The translations under genes and the position numbers were made by a program. From contig CBCYME010000010.1 of NCBI GenBank assembly GCA_965183835.1, positions 124,001 to 188,000 of the forward strand: DNA of 64,000 nt. The letters run 5' to 3'. The notes beneath the pieces were generated by a model that was not told the origin of the DNA, did not search any database, and saw nothing but the letters and a program-made list of their open reading frames with translations. This document shows, one piece after another, positions 9,535-18,071 of this stretch. Position 1 is the stretch's first letter; every line of letters starts with the position of its first letter. This stretch comes from OMPR01 sp965183835 (lineage in GTDB: Bacteria; Pseudomonadota; Alphaproteobacteria; Rhodobacterales; Rhodobacteraceae).

Positions 9535-9603
9535 CTACCTACCTACAGATAGGGGTTGAAATCATTGCGTCAACCGCCAATCTAACTACCTATCAGTAGA
9601 TAG
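9535..9603. promoter_or_regulatory. candidate TetR operator pair
   Basis: Two related imperfect dyads lie in the 94-base divergent gap: CTACCTACAGATAGG at 9539-9553 and CTACCTATCAGTAGATAG at 9586-9603. Both share CTACCTA followed by AG and a TAG half. Their position covering both promoters fits an autoregulated TetR operator. This is inference from position and symmetry. Confidence 0.55.
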
Positions 9604-9614
9604 AGAATCACTTC

Positions 9615-10370
9615 ATGACACATCACACGACACTCATCATCGGCGGCACCAGCGGCATGGGGCTCGCCACCGCGCGCCTGCTCGCTGCTCAAGGCGATCA
9701 CCTGACCCTTGTTGGATCCTCCTCAGAAAAGCTAGCAGCGGCCAAAGCCGAACTGGGCGACAAGGTTGAGACGATCCAGACCGATCTGCGAAATGCCACA
9801 GAGACCGACATCTTGATCAATACGATCCGTTCAACCCCGCGTCACATCTCACGACTGGTAAATGCGGCCGGAACCTTTGCGCCCAAACCATTCCTTGACC
9901 ATGACGGTGGCGACTATGACAGCTATATGGACCTGAACCGCGCCACCTTCTTTGTCACCCAAGCCGTGGCGAAAAACATGGTGCAACACGGTGGTGGGGC
10001 GATCGTCAATATCGGCTCTATGTGGGCGAAACAGGCGATCAAAGCGACCCCTTCGTCCGCGTATTCAGTGGCCAAGGCAGGGCTGCACGCGCTAACCCAA
10101 CATCTTGCAATGGAACTCGCTACGCACAAAATCCGGGTCAATGCGGTCTCTCCGGCTGTTGTTGTCACGCCAATCTATGGCGCCTTTATCGCACCCGAAG
10201 ACATTGAACAGACTCTAACAGGGGCTTTTGATGCCTTTCACCCAATCGGACGCGTCGGTCAGGCGGATGATGTCGCTCATACAGTGGTCCATCTGTTGTC
10301 TGATCAAACATCCTGGGTCACAGGCGCAGTTTGGGATGTGGATGGTGGCGTGATGGCCGGGATTGCCTAA
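9615..10370 (+). CDS. SDR-family oxidoreductase
   Basis: Classical short-chain dehydrogenase/reductase, 251 residues. The cofactor loop GGTSGMG is at residues 10-16, NAAG at 83-86, and the catalytic Ser135, Tyr150 and Lys154 (YSVAK). The C-terminal GAVWDVDGGVMAG is typical. The start ATG sits directly behind the candidate TetR operators. Substrate unknown; with a TetR partner it may handle a xenobiotic or signal molecule. Preference for NAD or NADP is not clear. Confidence 0.92.
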   Translation: MTHHTTLIIGGTSGMGLATARLLAAQGDHLTLVGSSSEKLAAAKAELGDKVETIQTDLRNATETDILINTIRSTPRHISRLVNAAGTFAPKPFLDHDGGDYDSYMDLNRATFFVTQAVAKNMVQHGGGAIVNIGSMWAKQAIKATPSSAYSVAKAGLHALTQHLAMELATHKIRVNAVSPAVVVTPIYGAFIAPEDIEQTLTGAFDAFHPIGRVGQADDVAHTVVHLLSDQTSWVTGAVWDVDGGVMAGIA

Positions 10371-10410
10371 CCTCTTTTCCAATGGGCGGGGGTACGATAG
10401 GCAGGACAGT

Positions 10411-11103
10411 ATGCAATTTCCCACCCCCCTCATCCCCGCCCGCCTGATCCGTCGCTACAAACGCTTTCTGGCGGATTGCACATTGGACGACGGGCGCGAA
10501 GTGACCGCCCATTGCGTCAACCCCGGTTCGATGATGGGGCTGGCGGAGCCCGGCATGAAGATCTGGCTGGAGCCCAACGATGATCCAAAGAAAAAGCTGA
10601 AATTCGGCTGGCGTCTGGTGGATCATGAAAACGGCCACTTCACCGGGGTCGATACCTCGGTTCCCAATCGGGCCCTGCGCGCCGCACTTGAAGTGGGCGA
10701 AATTCCCGAGCTCGCCGCCTATAAAACCGTCCGCCCCGAGGTCAAATATGGCGAGAATAGCCGGATTGATTTCCTGCTCAGCGAACCCGGCTTGCCGGAT
10801 GCCTATGTCGAAGTCAAAAGCGTGACCCTGTCGCGCCAACCCGGTTTGGCTGAATTCCCTGACAGCGTCACGGCGCGGGGCACCAAACATCTGGGGGAAC
10901 TGGCGAACATGGTGGATCAAGGCCACCGCGCCATCATGCTCTACCTCGTTCAACGCACCGATTGCACCCATTTCGAATTGGCTGGCGATATCGATCCGGC
11001 TTATGCCGCCGCATATGAAACCGCCCATGCACGGGGGGTTGAACGGCTGATCTATGACACCCTGATTACGCCAAACGGCGTCAAAGTGGGGAAATCTCTG
11101 TAA
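10411..11103 (+). CDS. sfsA: SfsA family DNA/RNA nuclease-like protein
   Basis: Sugar fermentation stimulation protein A homologue (230 residues). Seen: an OB-like N-terminus with the CVNPGSM loop and a restriction-nuclease-like core with IDFLLSE and VEVKSVTL, ending in the family's DP and ARGVE region. The cellular role is poorly defined although the family is widespread. ATG at 10411 was chosen because the upstream 16 codons lack family similarity. It lies 40 bases behind the SDR gene on the same strand. Confidence 0.92.
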   Translation: MQFPTPLIPARLIRRYKRFLADCTLDDGREVTAHCVNPGSMMGLAEPGMKIWLEPNDDPKKKLKFGWRLVDHENGHFTGVDTSVPNRALRAALEVGEIPELAAYKTVRPEVKYGENSRIDFLLSEPGLPDAYVEVKSVTLSRQPGLAEFPDSVTARGTKHLGELANMVDQGHRAIMLYLVQRTDCTHFELAGDIDPAYAAAYETAHARGVERLIYDTLITPNGVKVGKSL

Positions 11104-11125
11104 ACGTCGGCTGTCGTGCCCCCTC

Positions 11126-11161
11126 TAGCTCTTTCTGCACAAGCAGCGTAAAGAGAGCTAA
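11126..11161. other. hairpin between sfsA and map
   Basis: TAGCTCTTTCTGC and GCAGCGTAAAGAGAGCTA form an imperfect stem with a short loop. There is no T-run. It may stabilise the sfsA 3' end or act as a weak terminator before the map ribosome site. Confidence 0.4.
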
Positions 11162-11172
11162 GCGCTGAAACG

Positions 11173-12000
11173 ATGGAGACTCCGTTGAAGAAAGACCTAC
11201 GCGGCCGTGTCACCAAGGACGGCATCCGTATTTACGAACCGTCCGATTTTGCCGGCATGAAAGTCGCGGGCACCCTTGCTGCGCGCATTCTTGATGATAT
11301 CGGGGCGCATGTGGTCCCTGGTCAAACCACCGGCGAGATCGACCGGCTCATCACGCAAATGGTTGAAGATGCAAACGCAACCTCGGCCACGATCGGCTAC
11401 AAAGGCTACCAGCACGCCAGCTGTATCTCGGTCAATCACGTGGTCTGCCACGGCATCCCCGGCGACAAAAAACTCAAGGATGGTGACATCCTGAACATTG
11501 ATGTCACGGTGATTGTGGATGGCTGGTTTGGTGATACAAGCCGCATGTTTGTGGCCGGTAAACTGCCCCGCAAAGCAGAACGGCTGATCCAAATCACCCA
11601 TGATTCGCTGATGAAGGGGATTGAGATGGTCAAACCGGGCAATACGTTCGGTGACATTGGCCACGCGATCCAATCCTTTGTCGAAGCGCATCGCATGAGC
11701 GTCGTGCGTGATTTCTGTGGTCACGGTCTGGGTCAGGTGTTCCACGCGCCGCCAAACGTGCTGCACTATGGCCGCCCCGGCACCGGCGCGGTTCTCGAAG
11801 AGGGCATGTTCTTTACCATCGAACCGATGGTGAATCTGGGCCGTCCAGAGACCAAAACACTGGCCGATGACTGGACCGCCGTCACACGCGACAAATCCCT
11901 GTCAGCACAGTTTGAACATTCCGTCGGCGTAACCGCCACCGGGGTCGAAATTTTTACGCTCTCGCCCGCTGGTACGTTCCACCCGACATACACAAGCTAA
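11173..12000 (+). CDS. map: type I methionine aminopeptidase
   Basis: Removes initiator methionine from nascent proteins. It has 275 residues with the pita-bread fold. Metal ligands are Asp110 (NIDVT), Asp121 (FGDTSRMF), His184 (CGHGLGQ), Glu217 (TIEPM) and Glu248 (QFEHS); substrate His93 is in CHGIPG. The slightly extended N-terminus (KKDLRGRVTKDGIRIYEP) is common in alphaproteobacterial MAPs. The ATG at 11173 lies in a short gap after sfsA. Call is secure. Confidence 0.96.
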   Translation: METPLKKDLRGRVTKDGIRIYEPSDFAGMKVAGTLAARILDDIGAHVVPGQTTGEIDRLITQMVEDANATSATIGYKGYQHASCISVNHVVCHGIPGDKKLKDGDILNIDVTVIVDGWFGDTSRMFVAGKLPRKAERLIQITHDSLMKGIEMVKPGNTFGDIGHAIQSFVEAHRMSVVRDFCGHGLGQVFHAPPNVLHYGRPGTGAVLEEGMFFTIEPMVNLGRPETKTLADDWTAVTRDKSLSAQFEHSVGVTATGVEIFTLSPAGTFHPTYTS

Positions 12001-12014
12001 ACAGGTCGTCCCGG

Positions 12015-12650
12015 TTATTGCACCAGCAAAGCCGGGACATCTGCCATATCGTGAAACACTTCGGCCCCAAGCGCGCGTAAGTTGGCCCCGTCCGAATGTT
12101 CCGCATATCCCAGACACCGCATCTCGGCCCGGATCGCAGCGGTTACTCCACTGGGGCTGTCTTCGATCACCACAGGGTTTGACGCCCCGAACTGTTTAGC
12201 TGCAGCCAAGAACAAATCCGGCTCGGGTTTTCCAACACCAAGGGTATGCGCCGAAAACATGCGCCCCTGAAACCGATCCCAAAGCCCATTCTGGCCAAGC
12301 GTGATCAGCATTTTATCCTCGCTACCGTTCGAGGCCACGCAGCAGAGAATACCCTGAGCATCAAGATTCTCTAGCAGCGTCGGAATACCCGCAACCAACG
12401 GCACCCCAGCGCGCAAGCCCGCATAGGTTTCTGCATAGATCTCATCGATCCAGTTTTCCGGCAGATCCGCCCCCATGCCTTGCGCTTTTTGCTTCACGCC
12501 ACGCATCGTCCCACCGACAAAATGTGCCATGCATTCAGAAAGAGTCAGCGACACGCCGTAGCTCGCCAAATTGTCCGCCAAAACTTGGTTCGACACCACT
12601 TCGCTATCGACCAATACGCCGTCACAATCAAAAATCACTAAATCATGCAT
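12015..12650 (-). CDS. HAD-superfamily phosphatase (subfamily IA)
   Basis: Phosphoglycolate phosphatase/beta-phosphoglucomutase-like hydrolase, 211 residues. The nucleophile is Asp8 in FDCDGVLVDSE with Asp10 as acid/base. Motif II is CVASNGS, motif III KPEPDLF and motif IV VIEDSPSG. The ATG at 12650 is used; the TTG one codon upstream is not needed. The gene converges with map. Substrate is not predictable from sequence. The glycolate genes 44 kb away are no evidence for a phosphoglycolate role. Confidence 0.9.
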   Translation of the reverse strand: MHDLVIFDCDGVLVDSEVVSNQVLADNLASYGVSLTLSECMAHFVGGTMRGVKQKAQGMGADLPENWIDEIYAETYAGLRAGVPLVAGIPTLLENLDAQGILCCVASNGSEDKMLITLGQNGLWDRFQGRMFSAHTLGVGKPEPDLFLAAAKQFGASNPVVIEDSPSGVTAAIRAEMRCLGYAEHSDGANLRALGAEVFHDMADVPALLVQ

Positions 12651-12739
12651 CAATGCCGTCCTTACAGGTTCGATCCCTGTCTAAGTCGCATTGCAAAATC
12701 TGCCAAACTGACACTCGGCGCATTCCTGCCAGAGGTGTT

Positions 12740-13300
12740 TCAGTCCGAAACATCCCGCCACATCAATGCGATATGTGTATCACCGTATTTTCGCGTGTCC
12801 TGCAACGAAAACCCGTCCGGCGCGCCCATTGGCTGGCTTTCCTCCCAGACAATCAGCGCATCATCCGCGATCCATCCGCCTTCTACAGCCAAGGCCAACG
12901 CCTTTTGGCCCATGCTTTTGCCATACGGTGGGTCCAAAAACACCAAATCATACGGCGCATCTGGATTGACGCCCAAACGCGTGGCATCGCGGCGGGCCAG
13001 TTCTGTCTGGTCTTTACTGCGGGTGATGTCGATATTCTTGCGGATCAACCCCTGCGCCACACGCCCGTCGTCGACAAAGGTCACATGTTCCGCCCCACGC
13101 GACAGCGCCTCAAGACCCAGCGCGCCCGTGCCTGCAAACAGGTCCAGCACCCGCGCCCCGGGGATGGCCCCCGTGTGGGTCAGGACATTGAACAGACTTT
13201 CGCGCACACGATCAGTGGTGGGGCGCAAATGTGCGCCCACATCCCCTTTTCCAACCGAGGCCAATGCGCGGCCCCGAAACTCTCCGGCTATGATCCTCAC
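12740..13300 (-). CDS. rsmD: 16S rRNA (guanine966-N2)-methyltransferase
   Basis: Methylates G966 of 16S rRNA using SAM. The 186 residues match the family. MRIIAGEFRGR opens the protein, the SAM motif VLDLFAGTG is at 51-59 and the catalytic DPPY at 123-126. The start overlaps the upstream flavoprotein stop (ATGA at 13297-13300), giving a coupled pair. Call is secure. Confidence 0.95.
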   Translation of the reverse strand: MRIIAGEFRGRALASVGKGDVGAHLRPTTDRVRESLFNVLTHTGAIPGARVLDLFAGTGALGLEALSRGAEHVTFVDDGRVAQGLIRKNIDITRSKDQTELARRDATRLGVNPDAPYDLVFLDPPYGKSMGQKALALAVEGGWIADDALIVWEESQPMGAPDGFSLQDTRKYGDTHIALMWRDVSD

Positions 13301-14508
13301 GCTTTTAAAAGCGGTTTCAGGTCAGCCTCGGGATCGGCTACAACAGCGCGATCAGCGGTCTTACCCGCATCAATCAAGCGCTTGCCGATCATGTAGGCGC
13401 GCGGATCATTCATCGCATCCACAGCCAGCAACTGTTCGCCTTTGTAATACCAGAACGAATTGGTCAGCCCCTCGCCCTTGCGGGTCACAACGTTATCAAA
13501 CCCAGTGTTCAGGCCCGCAATTTGCAGTTTCACATCGTACTGATCGGACCAGAACCAAGGTGTCGCGACATAATCTTTGTCCGCACCCATGATATTCTGA
13601 GCAACGATTTCCGCCTGATCAATTGCGTTGGGTACGCTTTCCAGACGAATACGGCCGCCTTTGTACGGGAATGACGCACAATCCCCTGCCGCCCAAATCG
13701 CCGCGTCCGAGGTCCGGCCATGCGCATCGGTCTTGATGCCGTTTTCCAACGTCACTCCGGCCATTTCCGCCAATTCAACCGACGGCGCAATGCCAACTCC
13801 AACAACGGCAAAATCGATTTCTATCTCACTGCCATCGGTCAATACGGCCCCGGTCACTTTGCCGTCCGTACCGACCAGATGATCCAGACCGATACCTTCG
13901 CGAATGTCAGCACCGTGGCTGGTGTGTAAATTCCGGAAATAGTCACTGGTTTCCGTCGCCGCGACACGTTGCAAAATACGATCGGCCATCTCAACCAAGG
14001 TCACCTGAACGCCGCGCTTGGAACAGACCGCTGCTGCCTCTAGCCCGATGTACCCGCCGCCAATGATCAGCGCGCGCGCACCCTCTTTGAATTCAGGTGA
14101 CATCGCATCCGCATCTGCGAGATCCCGAACCAAAAATACGTTTTTCAAATCGCCACCGATTTTGGCAGGCAACCGGCGTGGGTCTGACCCGGTGGTCAAC
14201 GCCAGGTGATCATAGGATATCACCTCATCCCCAACAGTGACCGTTTTAGCACCTGCATCAATGGCCGTGACCCGTTGGCCCAGCTTAACCGTTATATTCT
14301 GGTCTTCGTAGAAACTGGCCGGGCGCAGAAACAAGCGCTCTAACTCCATATCACCCAACAGATACGCCTTGCTGAGCGGCGGGCGCTGATACGGCAGAAC
14401 CGGCTCGGCTCCGATCAGGGTAATCTCACCGTCAAATCCATCCTTGCGCAACTTTGCGACCAAAGAGGATCCGGCCTGACCTGCTCCAATTACAACAACA
14501 TGGCTCAT
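13297..14508 (-). CDS. ferredoxin reductase-type FAD oxidoreductase
   Basis: NAD(P)H-dependent flavoprotein of the rubredoxin/putidaredoxin reductase type, 403 residues. The FAD-binding VVVIGAGQAGSS is at the N-terminus, the NAD-binding IIGGGYIGLE near 148-157, and the FAD-contacting AAGDCASFP in the second half. These reductases usually feed electrons to a small ferredoxin serving a cytochrome P450 or Rieske oxygenase; neither partner is in this window. It is ATGA-coupled to rsmD downstream, with no obvious functional link. Confidence 0.9.
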   Translation of the reverse strand: MSHVVVIGAGQAGSSLVAKLRKDGFDGEITLIGAEPVLPYQRPPLSKAYLLGDMELERLFLRPASFYEDQNITVKLGQRVTAIDAGAKTVTVGDEVISYDHLALTTGSDPRRLPAKIGGDLKNVFLVRDLADADAMSPEFKEGARALIIGGGYIGLEAAAVCSKRGVQVTLVEMADRILQRVAATETSDYFRNLHTSHGADIREGIGLDHLVGTDGKVTGAVLTDGSEIEIDFAVVGVGIAPSVELAEMAGVTLENGIKTDAHGRTSDAAIWAAGDCASFPYKGGRIRLESVPNAIDQAEIVAQNIMGADKDYVATPWFWSDQYDVKLQIAGLNTGFDNVVTRKGEGLTNSFWYYKGEQLLAVDAMNDPRAYMIGKRLIDAGKTADRAVVADPEADLKPLLKA

Positions 14509-14606
14509 GGGTATTCTGCCTCACAGGAATTTTTGTGGTCTCTGGGTTCCGCTCAGCTATATGCGGCATGAAACGAAACCGCAAAAAAAACGTGAGGATA
14601 TTTCGG

Positions 14607-15092
14607 ATGATTTCGATTGGTGAGCACCTGCCTGAGGCGACTTTAACCCAAATGGGAGCCAATGGCCCTGAACAGGTGTCGATTTCAGATAAGACCGCTG
14701 GACGCAAAGTTGTGATCTTTGCCGTGCCCGGCGCCTATACGCCAACCTGCCATTCAGCCCATGTTCCCAGCTTCATCCGCACCAAAGATCAGTTTGATAA
14801 AAAGGGTGTTCAGGAAATCATCTGCCTGTCGGTCAATGACCCCTTTGTGATGGCGGAATGGGGCAAGGTTACAGGTGCCTCTGAGGCCGGAATATCCATG
14901 ATAGCAGACGCCGAATGCACATTTACCGACGCTATCGGCATGCGCTTCGACGCACCACCTGCGGGGCTGGTCGCCCGTTCACTGCGCTACGCGATGCTGG
15001 TCGAAGATGGCAAAGTAATGGCCCTGAACATGGAGACACAACCCGGCACATGTGAGCTGACCGCAGGCGAGGGATTGCTTGACGTCATCTAA
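14607..15092 (+). CDS. peroxiredoxin (Prx5 type)
   Basis: Thiol peroxidase reducing H2O2 and organic peroxides, 161 residues. Peroxidatic Cys48 is in PGAYTPTCHSAHVPSF and a probable resolving Cys149 in PGTCEL, the atypical two-cysteine Prx5 arrangement. The start ATG at 14607 follows GAGGATA; the 51 upstream codons run into the divergent flavoprotein gene and are not part of it. It is divergent from the ferredoxin reductase gene. Confidence 0.93.
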   Translation: MISIGEHLPEATLTQMGANGPEQVSISDKTAGRKVVIFAVPGAYTPTCHSAHVPSFIRTKDQFDKKGVQEIICLSVNDPFVMAEWGKVTGASEAGISMIADAECTFTDAIGMRFDAPPAGLVARSLRYAMLVEDGKVMALNMETQPGTCELTAGEGLLDVI

Positions 15093-15147
15093 GCTAGCGG
15101 GCTGCAATCTCTCGGCCCAATCCCAGTCATCGGGTGGACCCTGCCTC

Positions 15148-15183
15148 GCTCAGCCGCTTTCGCGTGGCTGGGCAACATTTTTC
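15148..15183 (+). terminator. terminator after peroxiredoxin
   Basis: GCTCAGCC pairs with GGCTGGGC around a ten-base loop, followed by CAACATTTTT. A second small dyad (CCTAAACGCCGATTAGG) follows. The rightward orientation fits the peroxiredoxin transcript. Confidence 0.6.
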
Positions 15184-15246
15184 CTAAACGCCGATTAGGC
15201 GGGCGAATTTAGGTCGTTTTGGGTCCGTTACGTGCGAATCAACACG

Positions 15247-15540
15247 CTAAACCATGGCCTCCATCTTACGGGCCAGCTTAGCATCCAGTGCGCTCAGACC
15301 ATCAACTTCGTGCGTGGTCAGCACCACAGAGACCGTTTTGTAGACGTTCGACCATTCGGGGTGGTGGTTCCACTTCTCAGCCCAAATCGCTACGCGGGTC
15401 ATCCAACCAAAGGCGTCGACGAAATTCTCAAAGACAAAGGTCTTGGTGATCGCATCGCGCCCTTCGACCATCTGCCAGCCGCATTTGAACAGCGGATCCA
15501 ACAAAGGGCCCCGGGTTTCTTCGGACAATCGTTCCGTCAT
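15247..15540 (-). CDS. phhB: 4a-hydroxytetrahydrobiopterin dehydratase
   Basis: Pterin-4a-carbinolamine dehydratase, recycling the pterin cofactor of aromatic hydroxylases; it also occurs in bacteria as a Moco-related pterin enzyme. The 97 residues include the signature NHHPEWSNVYKTV with His59, His60 and Pro61. Its start overlaps the upstream acyltransferase stop (ATGA). No phenylalanine hydroxylase gene is in the window, so the pterin substrate here is open. Confidence 0.93.
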   Translation of the reverse strand: MTERLSEETRGPLLDPLFKCGWQMVEGRDAITKTFVFENFVDAFGWMTRVAIWAEKWNHHPEWSNVYKTVSVVLTTHEVDGLSALDAKLARKMEAMV

Positions 15541-16724
15541 TGCTGTTCCTCCACTTGAACCCGCTTGAATGGGCCATAATCCGTCAGTAGCTCTATCTCT
15601 TGATCGACCGCCTCTCGCTCGGCCTGCAAATACCTATCGATGGCATCGGCAAACCCCGAATCGCCCACCCAGTGCAAGCTGTGCGTCTGGGTCGGCAAAT
15701 AGCCCCGCGCCAATTTATGTTCGCCCTGCGCACCGGCTTCGACTCGCTGCAAACCCTCTGCGATCGCCAGATCAATCGCCCGATAGTAGCACAATTCAAA
15801 ATGCAGGTACGGGTGATGCTCAACACAGCCCCAATATCGGCCAAACAGGGTTTCGCGCCCGACAAAATTCAACGCGCCGGCCACATAGTGTCCGTTACAC
15901 TCGGCCAGCATCAACACCATGTCGTCAGCCATGATCTCGTGTGCGATGTCGAAAAACGCCCGCGTCAGATAGGGTGACCCCCATTTGCGTGCCCCGGTGT
16001 CCTGATAAAACGTCCAAAAGGCATCCCAGTGTTCTGACTTCAGCGTATCCCCGGTGAAACTCTGGATTGTGCCGCCAAAGGCGTTGGCCTGCGCGCGTTC
16101 CTTGCGAATATTCTTGCGCTTGCGGGACGACAAAGCCCCCAGGAACCCATCAAAATCCGCGTACTCATCGTTCAGCCAATGAAATTGCTGCGTCGTGCGG
16201 GGCATCAGCCCCATCTGTGCGCCAATATTGGCCTCTTCCTCAGTGCAGAAAGTGACGTGCAGCGAAGACACTTGATTGTCCGCCGCCAGTTGAACCGCCC
16301 CCTGCACAAGCGCTGATTGCCCGATGCCCTCATACCCCGGTCGCACCAGAAACCGCCGCCCCGTCGCAGGTGTAAACGGCACCGCAACCTGCAATTTCGG
16401 GTAATAGCGCCCCCCGGCCCGCTCATAGGCATGCGCCCAGTTGTGATCGAATATATATTCGCCCTGACTGTTTGACTTGGCATACATCGGCGCAACCGCA
16501 ATCAGCATCCCGTCCAGGTAGGCGGTCAGATACTGAGGCTGCCATCCGGTGCCGCGCCCCACGGATCCGCTCTGTTCAAGAGCCCGCAGAAAGCGATGGG
16601 TTGTAAATGGATCAAGCGGACGGCCGCCCTCTGCGACCTCAGGACAAGCACAGGCGTCCCAGTCCTTGGCTGCAATTTGATCCAAAGAGCCAACGACCTG
16701 AATTTCGATCTGTGCCTGATCCAT
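15537..16724 (-). CDS. GNAT/FemAB-like acyltransferase, COG3146 (DUF482)
   Basis: A 395-residue member of the conserved COG3146 family, predicted acyltransferase with a duplicated GNAT-like fold related to FemAB. Typical stretches are DPFTTHRFLRALEQSGS, FDHNWAHAYERAG, SSRKRKNIRKER and GAQGEHKLARGY. The exact reaction is unknown; modification of peptidoglycan precursors or proteins has been suggested from fold only. It stands in a leftward run behind RidA and GDPD, and overlaps phhB by ATGA. Confidence 0.85.
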   Translation of the reverse strand: MDQAQIEIQVVGSLDQIAAKDWDACACPEVAEGGRPLDPFTTHRFLRALEQSGSVGRGTGWQPQYLTAYLDGMLIAVAPMYAKSNSQGEYIFDHNWAHAYERAGGRYYPKLQVAVPFTPATGRRFLVRPGYEGIGQSALVQGAVQLAADNQVSSLHVTFCTEEEANIGAQMGLMPRTTQQFHWLNDEYADFDGFLGALSSRKRKNIRKERAQANAFGGTIQSFTGDTLKSEHWDAFWTFYQDTGARKWGSPYLTRAFFDIAHEIMADDMVLMLAECNGHYVAGALNFVGRETLFGRYWGCVEHHPYLHFELCYYRAIDLAIAEGLQRVEAGAQGEHKLARGYLPTQTHSLHWVGDSGFADAIDRYLQAEREAVDQEIELLTDYGPFKRVQVEEQQ

Positions 16725-16771
16725 ACTTCCCCCGCGCGTTCCTTGATTATGTGTGGTGCATCACCACACGA

Positions 16772-17542
16772 TCAAGCGGGATGTGCAGCCAGATACTGTT
16801 CAAACGTCACGTTTGCCGCAACTTTCCGCGCCTCTGCCTCTGCTTTGGGCGAACAGACCGTCCAACATAAGATCGCCGCCCCCTGCGCCTTTAGCTCGGC
16901 CACCCGTGGGCGGTCCAGATCGGGCGCTTCGTGACTGATGAAACTGCATCCGGCACGATCATAATCCGGGATTTCACGCAGATGATCGCAGGTCGCGGCA
17001 GACAACGGCCAGTCAGTTGGGTCATACGCACTAGTCACCAGCCCGCGCGCGATATCTGGGGCGAGCTCGGCCATCAATGCCGTGCTGTGTGGATTGAACG
17101 ACATCACGGCAACGGCGCCTGAATACCCTGTCAACGCCGCAGCGGTTGCCCGCTCCAAGGGACCTACATTGGGGCCCATGGCCCCGTCTTGATCCTTGAG
17201 TTCAATCAACAAGGGTACTTGGCCCGCCACCAGTTCCAGTATTTCGGGCAAGGTCGGAATACCCTCGCCATCGCCCCCGGCCAGTCTCACGGCTTGGGCC
17301 TGATCCGACTCTAACAGTCGGATCGCTCCAACCTGCCCGGTGAGCCGCGTCATGTCATAATCATGGAACACCATGGCCTGATCATCACGGGTCAGTTGCA
17401 GGTCAATCTCGATACCGTATCCCGCAGCAATCGCTGCGCGAATGGCCGCGCGGCTGTTTTCAGGCCGCCCCCGTTTCACGTCATGCAACGCACGATGCGC
17501 CAGCGGCACACCCAAAAAGACCGAGGGCAGCTGAGTTCTCAT
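16772..17542 (-). CDS. glycerophosphodiester phosphodiesterase
   Basis: Cytosolic UgpQ-type GDPD hydrolysing glycerophosphodiesters to glycerol-3-phosphate and alcohol. It has 256 residues with a TIM barrel. Catalytic HRALHD (His16, Arg17), metal ligands Glu45 and Asp47 in IEIDLQLT, and His60 in VFHDYD. No signal peptide is seen. The start overlaps the RidA stop (17539-17542, ATGA). It may recycle phospholipid head groups. Confidence 0.92.
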   Translation of the reverse strand: MRTQLPSVFLGVPLAHRALHDVKRGRPENSRAAIRAAIAAGYGIEIDLQLTRDDQAMVFHDYDMTRLTGQVGAIRLLESDQAQAVRLAGGDGEGIPTLPEILELVAGQVPLLIELKDQDGAMGPNVGPLERATAAALTGYSGAVAVMSFNPHSTALMAELAPDIARGLVTSAYDPTDWPLSAATCDHLREIPDYDRAGCSFISHEAPDLDRPRVAELKAQGAAILCWTVCSPKAEAEARKVAANVTFEQYLAAHPA

Positions 17543-18000
17543 TTGATCTGGAAAATCCCGTCAATTTCCACCGCAACGCCCAACGGCAACGACGGCGCGC
17601 TGACCGCAAACCGTGCATGGCTGCCGATCTCATTGCCCAATGCTTCGACCAAAAAGTCCGAGGCACCATTGATCACCTGAGGTTGCGCGGTGAAATCAGC
17701 GGTCGAATTTACAAACCCGCCCAGTTTCACAACCTTGACCAACCGCTCCAAATCGCCACCACAGGCGGTTTTGACCTGCGACAACAGATTGATGGCGCAA
17801 ACCTTGGCCGCAGCCGCGCCCGCGTCCACATCCATATCTTCGCCGACCGTGCCAGTGATCAAACCAGTGTCGTCCTTAGAGATCTGCCCTGAGACATAGA
17901 CCAGATCGCCCACCTGTACATACGGCACATAGTTGGCAGCCGGCGCCGGGCCATCCGACAATGTCACCCCAAGGCTTTCCAGTTTTGCTTCGATACTCAT
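17539..18000 (-). CDS. RidA/YjgF-family enamine/imine deaminase
   Basis: 153-residue RidA-superfamily protein. These trimers hydrolyse reactive 2-aminoacrylate and related imines formed by PLP enzymes. The core YVPYVQVGDLVYVSGQI opens the fold and SHARFAVSAPSLPLGVAVEID carries the conserved Arg of the active cleft. It is longer than canonical RidA (~128 residues), fitting the COG0251 subgroup often paired with GDPD in alphaproteobacteria. It lies 71 bases downstream of the HlyD gene. Confidence 0.9.
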   Translation of the reverse strand: MSIEAKLESLGVTLSDGPAPAANYVPYVQVGDLVYVSGQISKDDTGLITGTVGEDMDVDAGAAAAKVCAINLLSQVKTACGGDLERLVKVVKLGGFVNSTADFTAQPQVINGASDFLVEALGNEIGSHARFAVSAPSLPLGVAVEIDGIFQIK

Positions 18001-18071
18001 GGCTCGCGCCCTCCCAAACTTAAATTCAGGCGGACGCTAACCGGGAATGCCAAGCACGAAAAGGCAAATCC

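Noticed and set aside
12524..13592. long plus-strand frames opposite rsmD and the HAD gene
   Set aside because: Both minus-strand genes carry complete catalytic motifs; the plus frames look like coding shadows.
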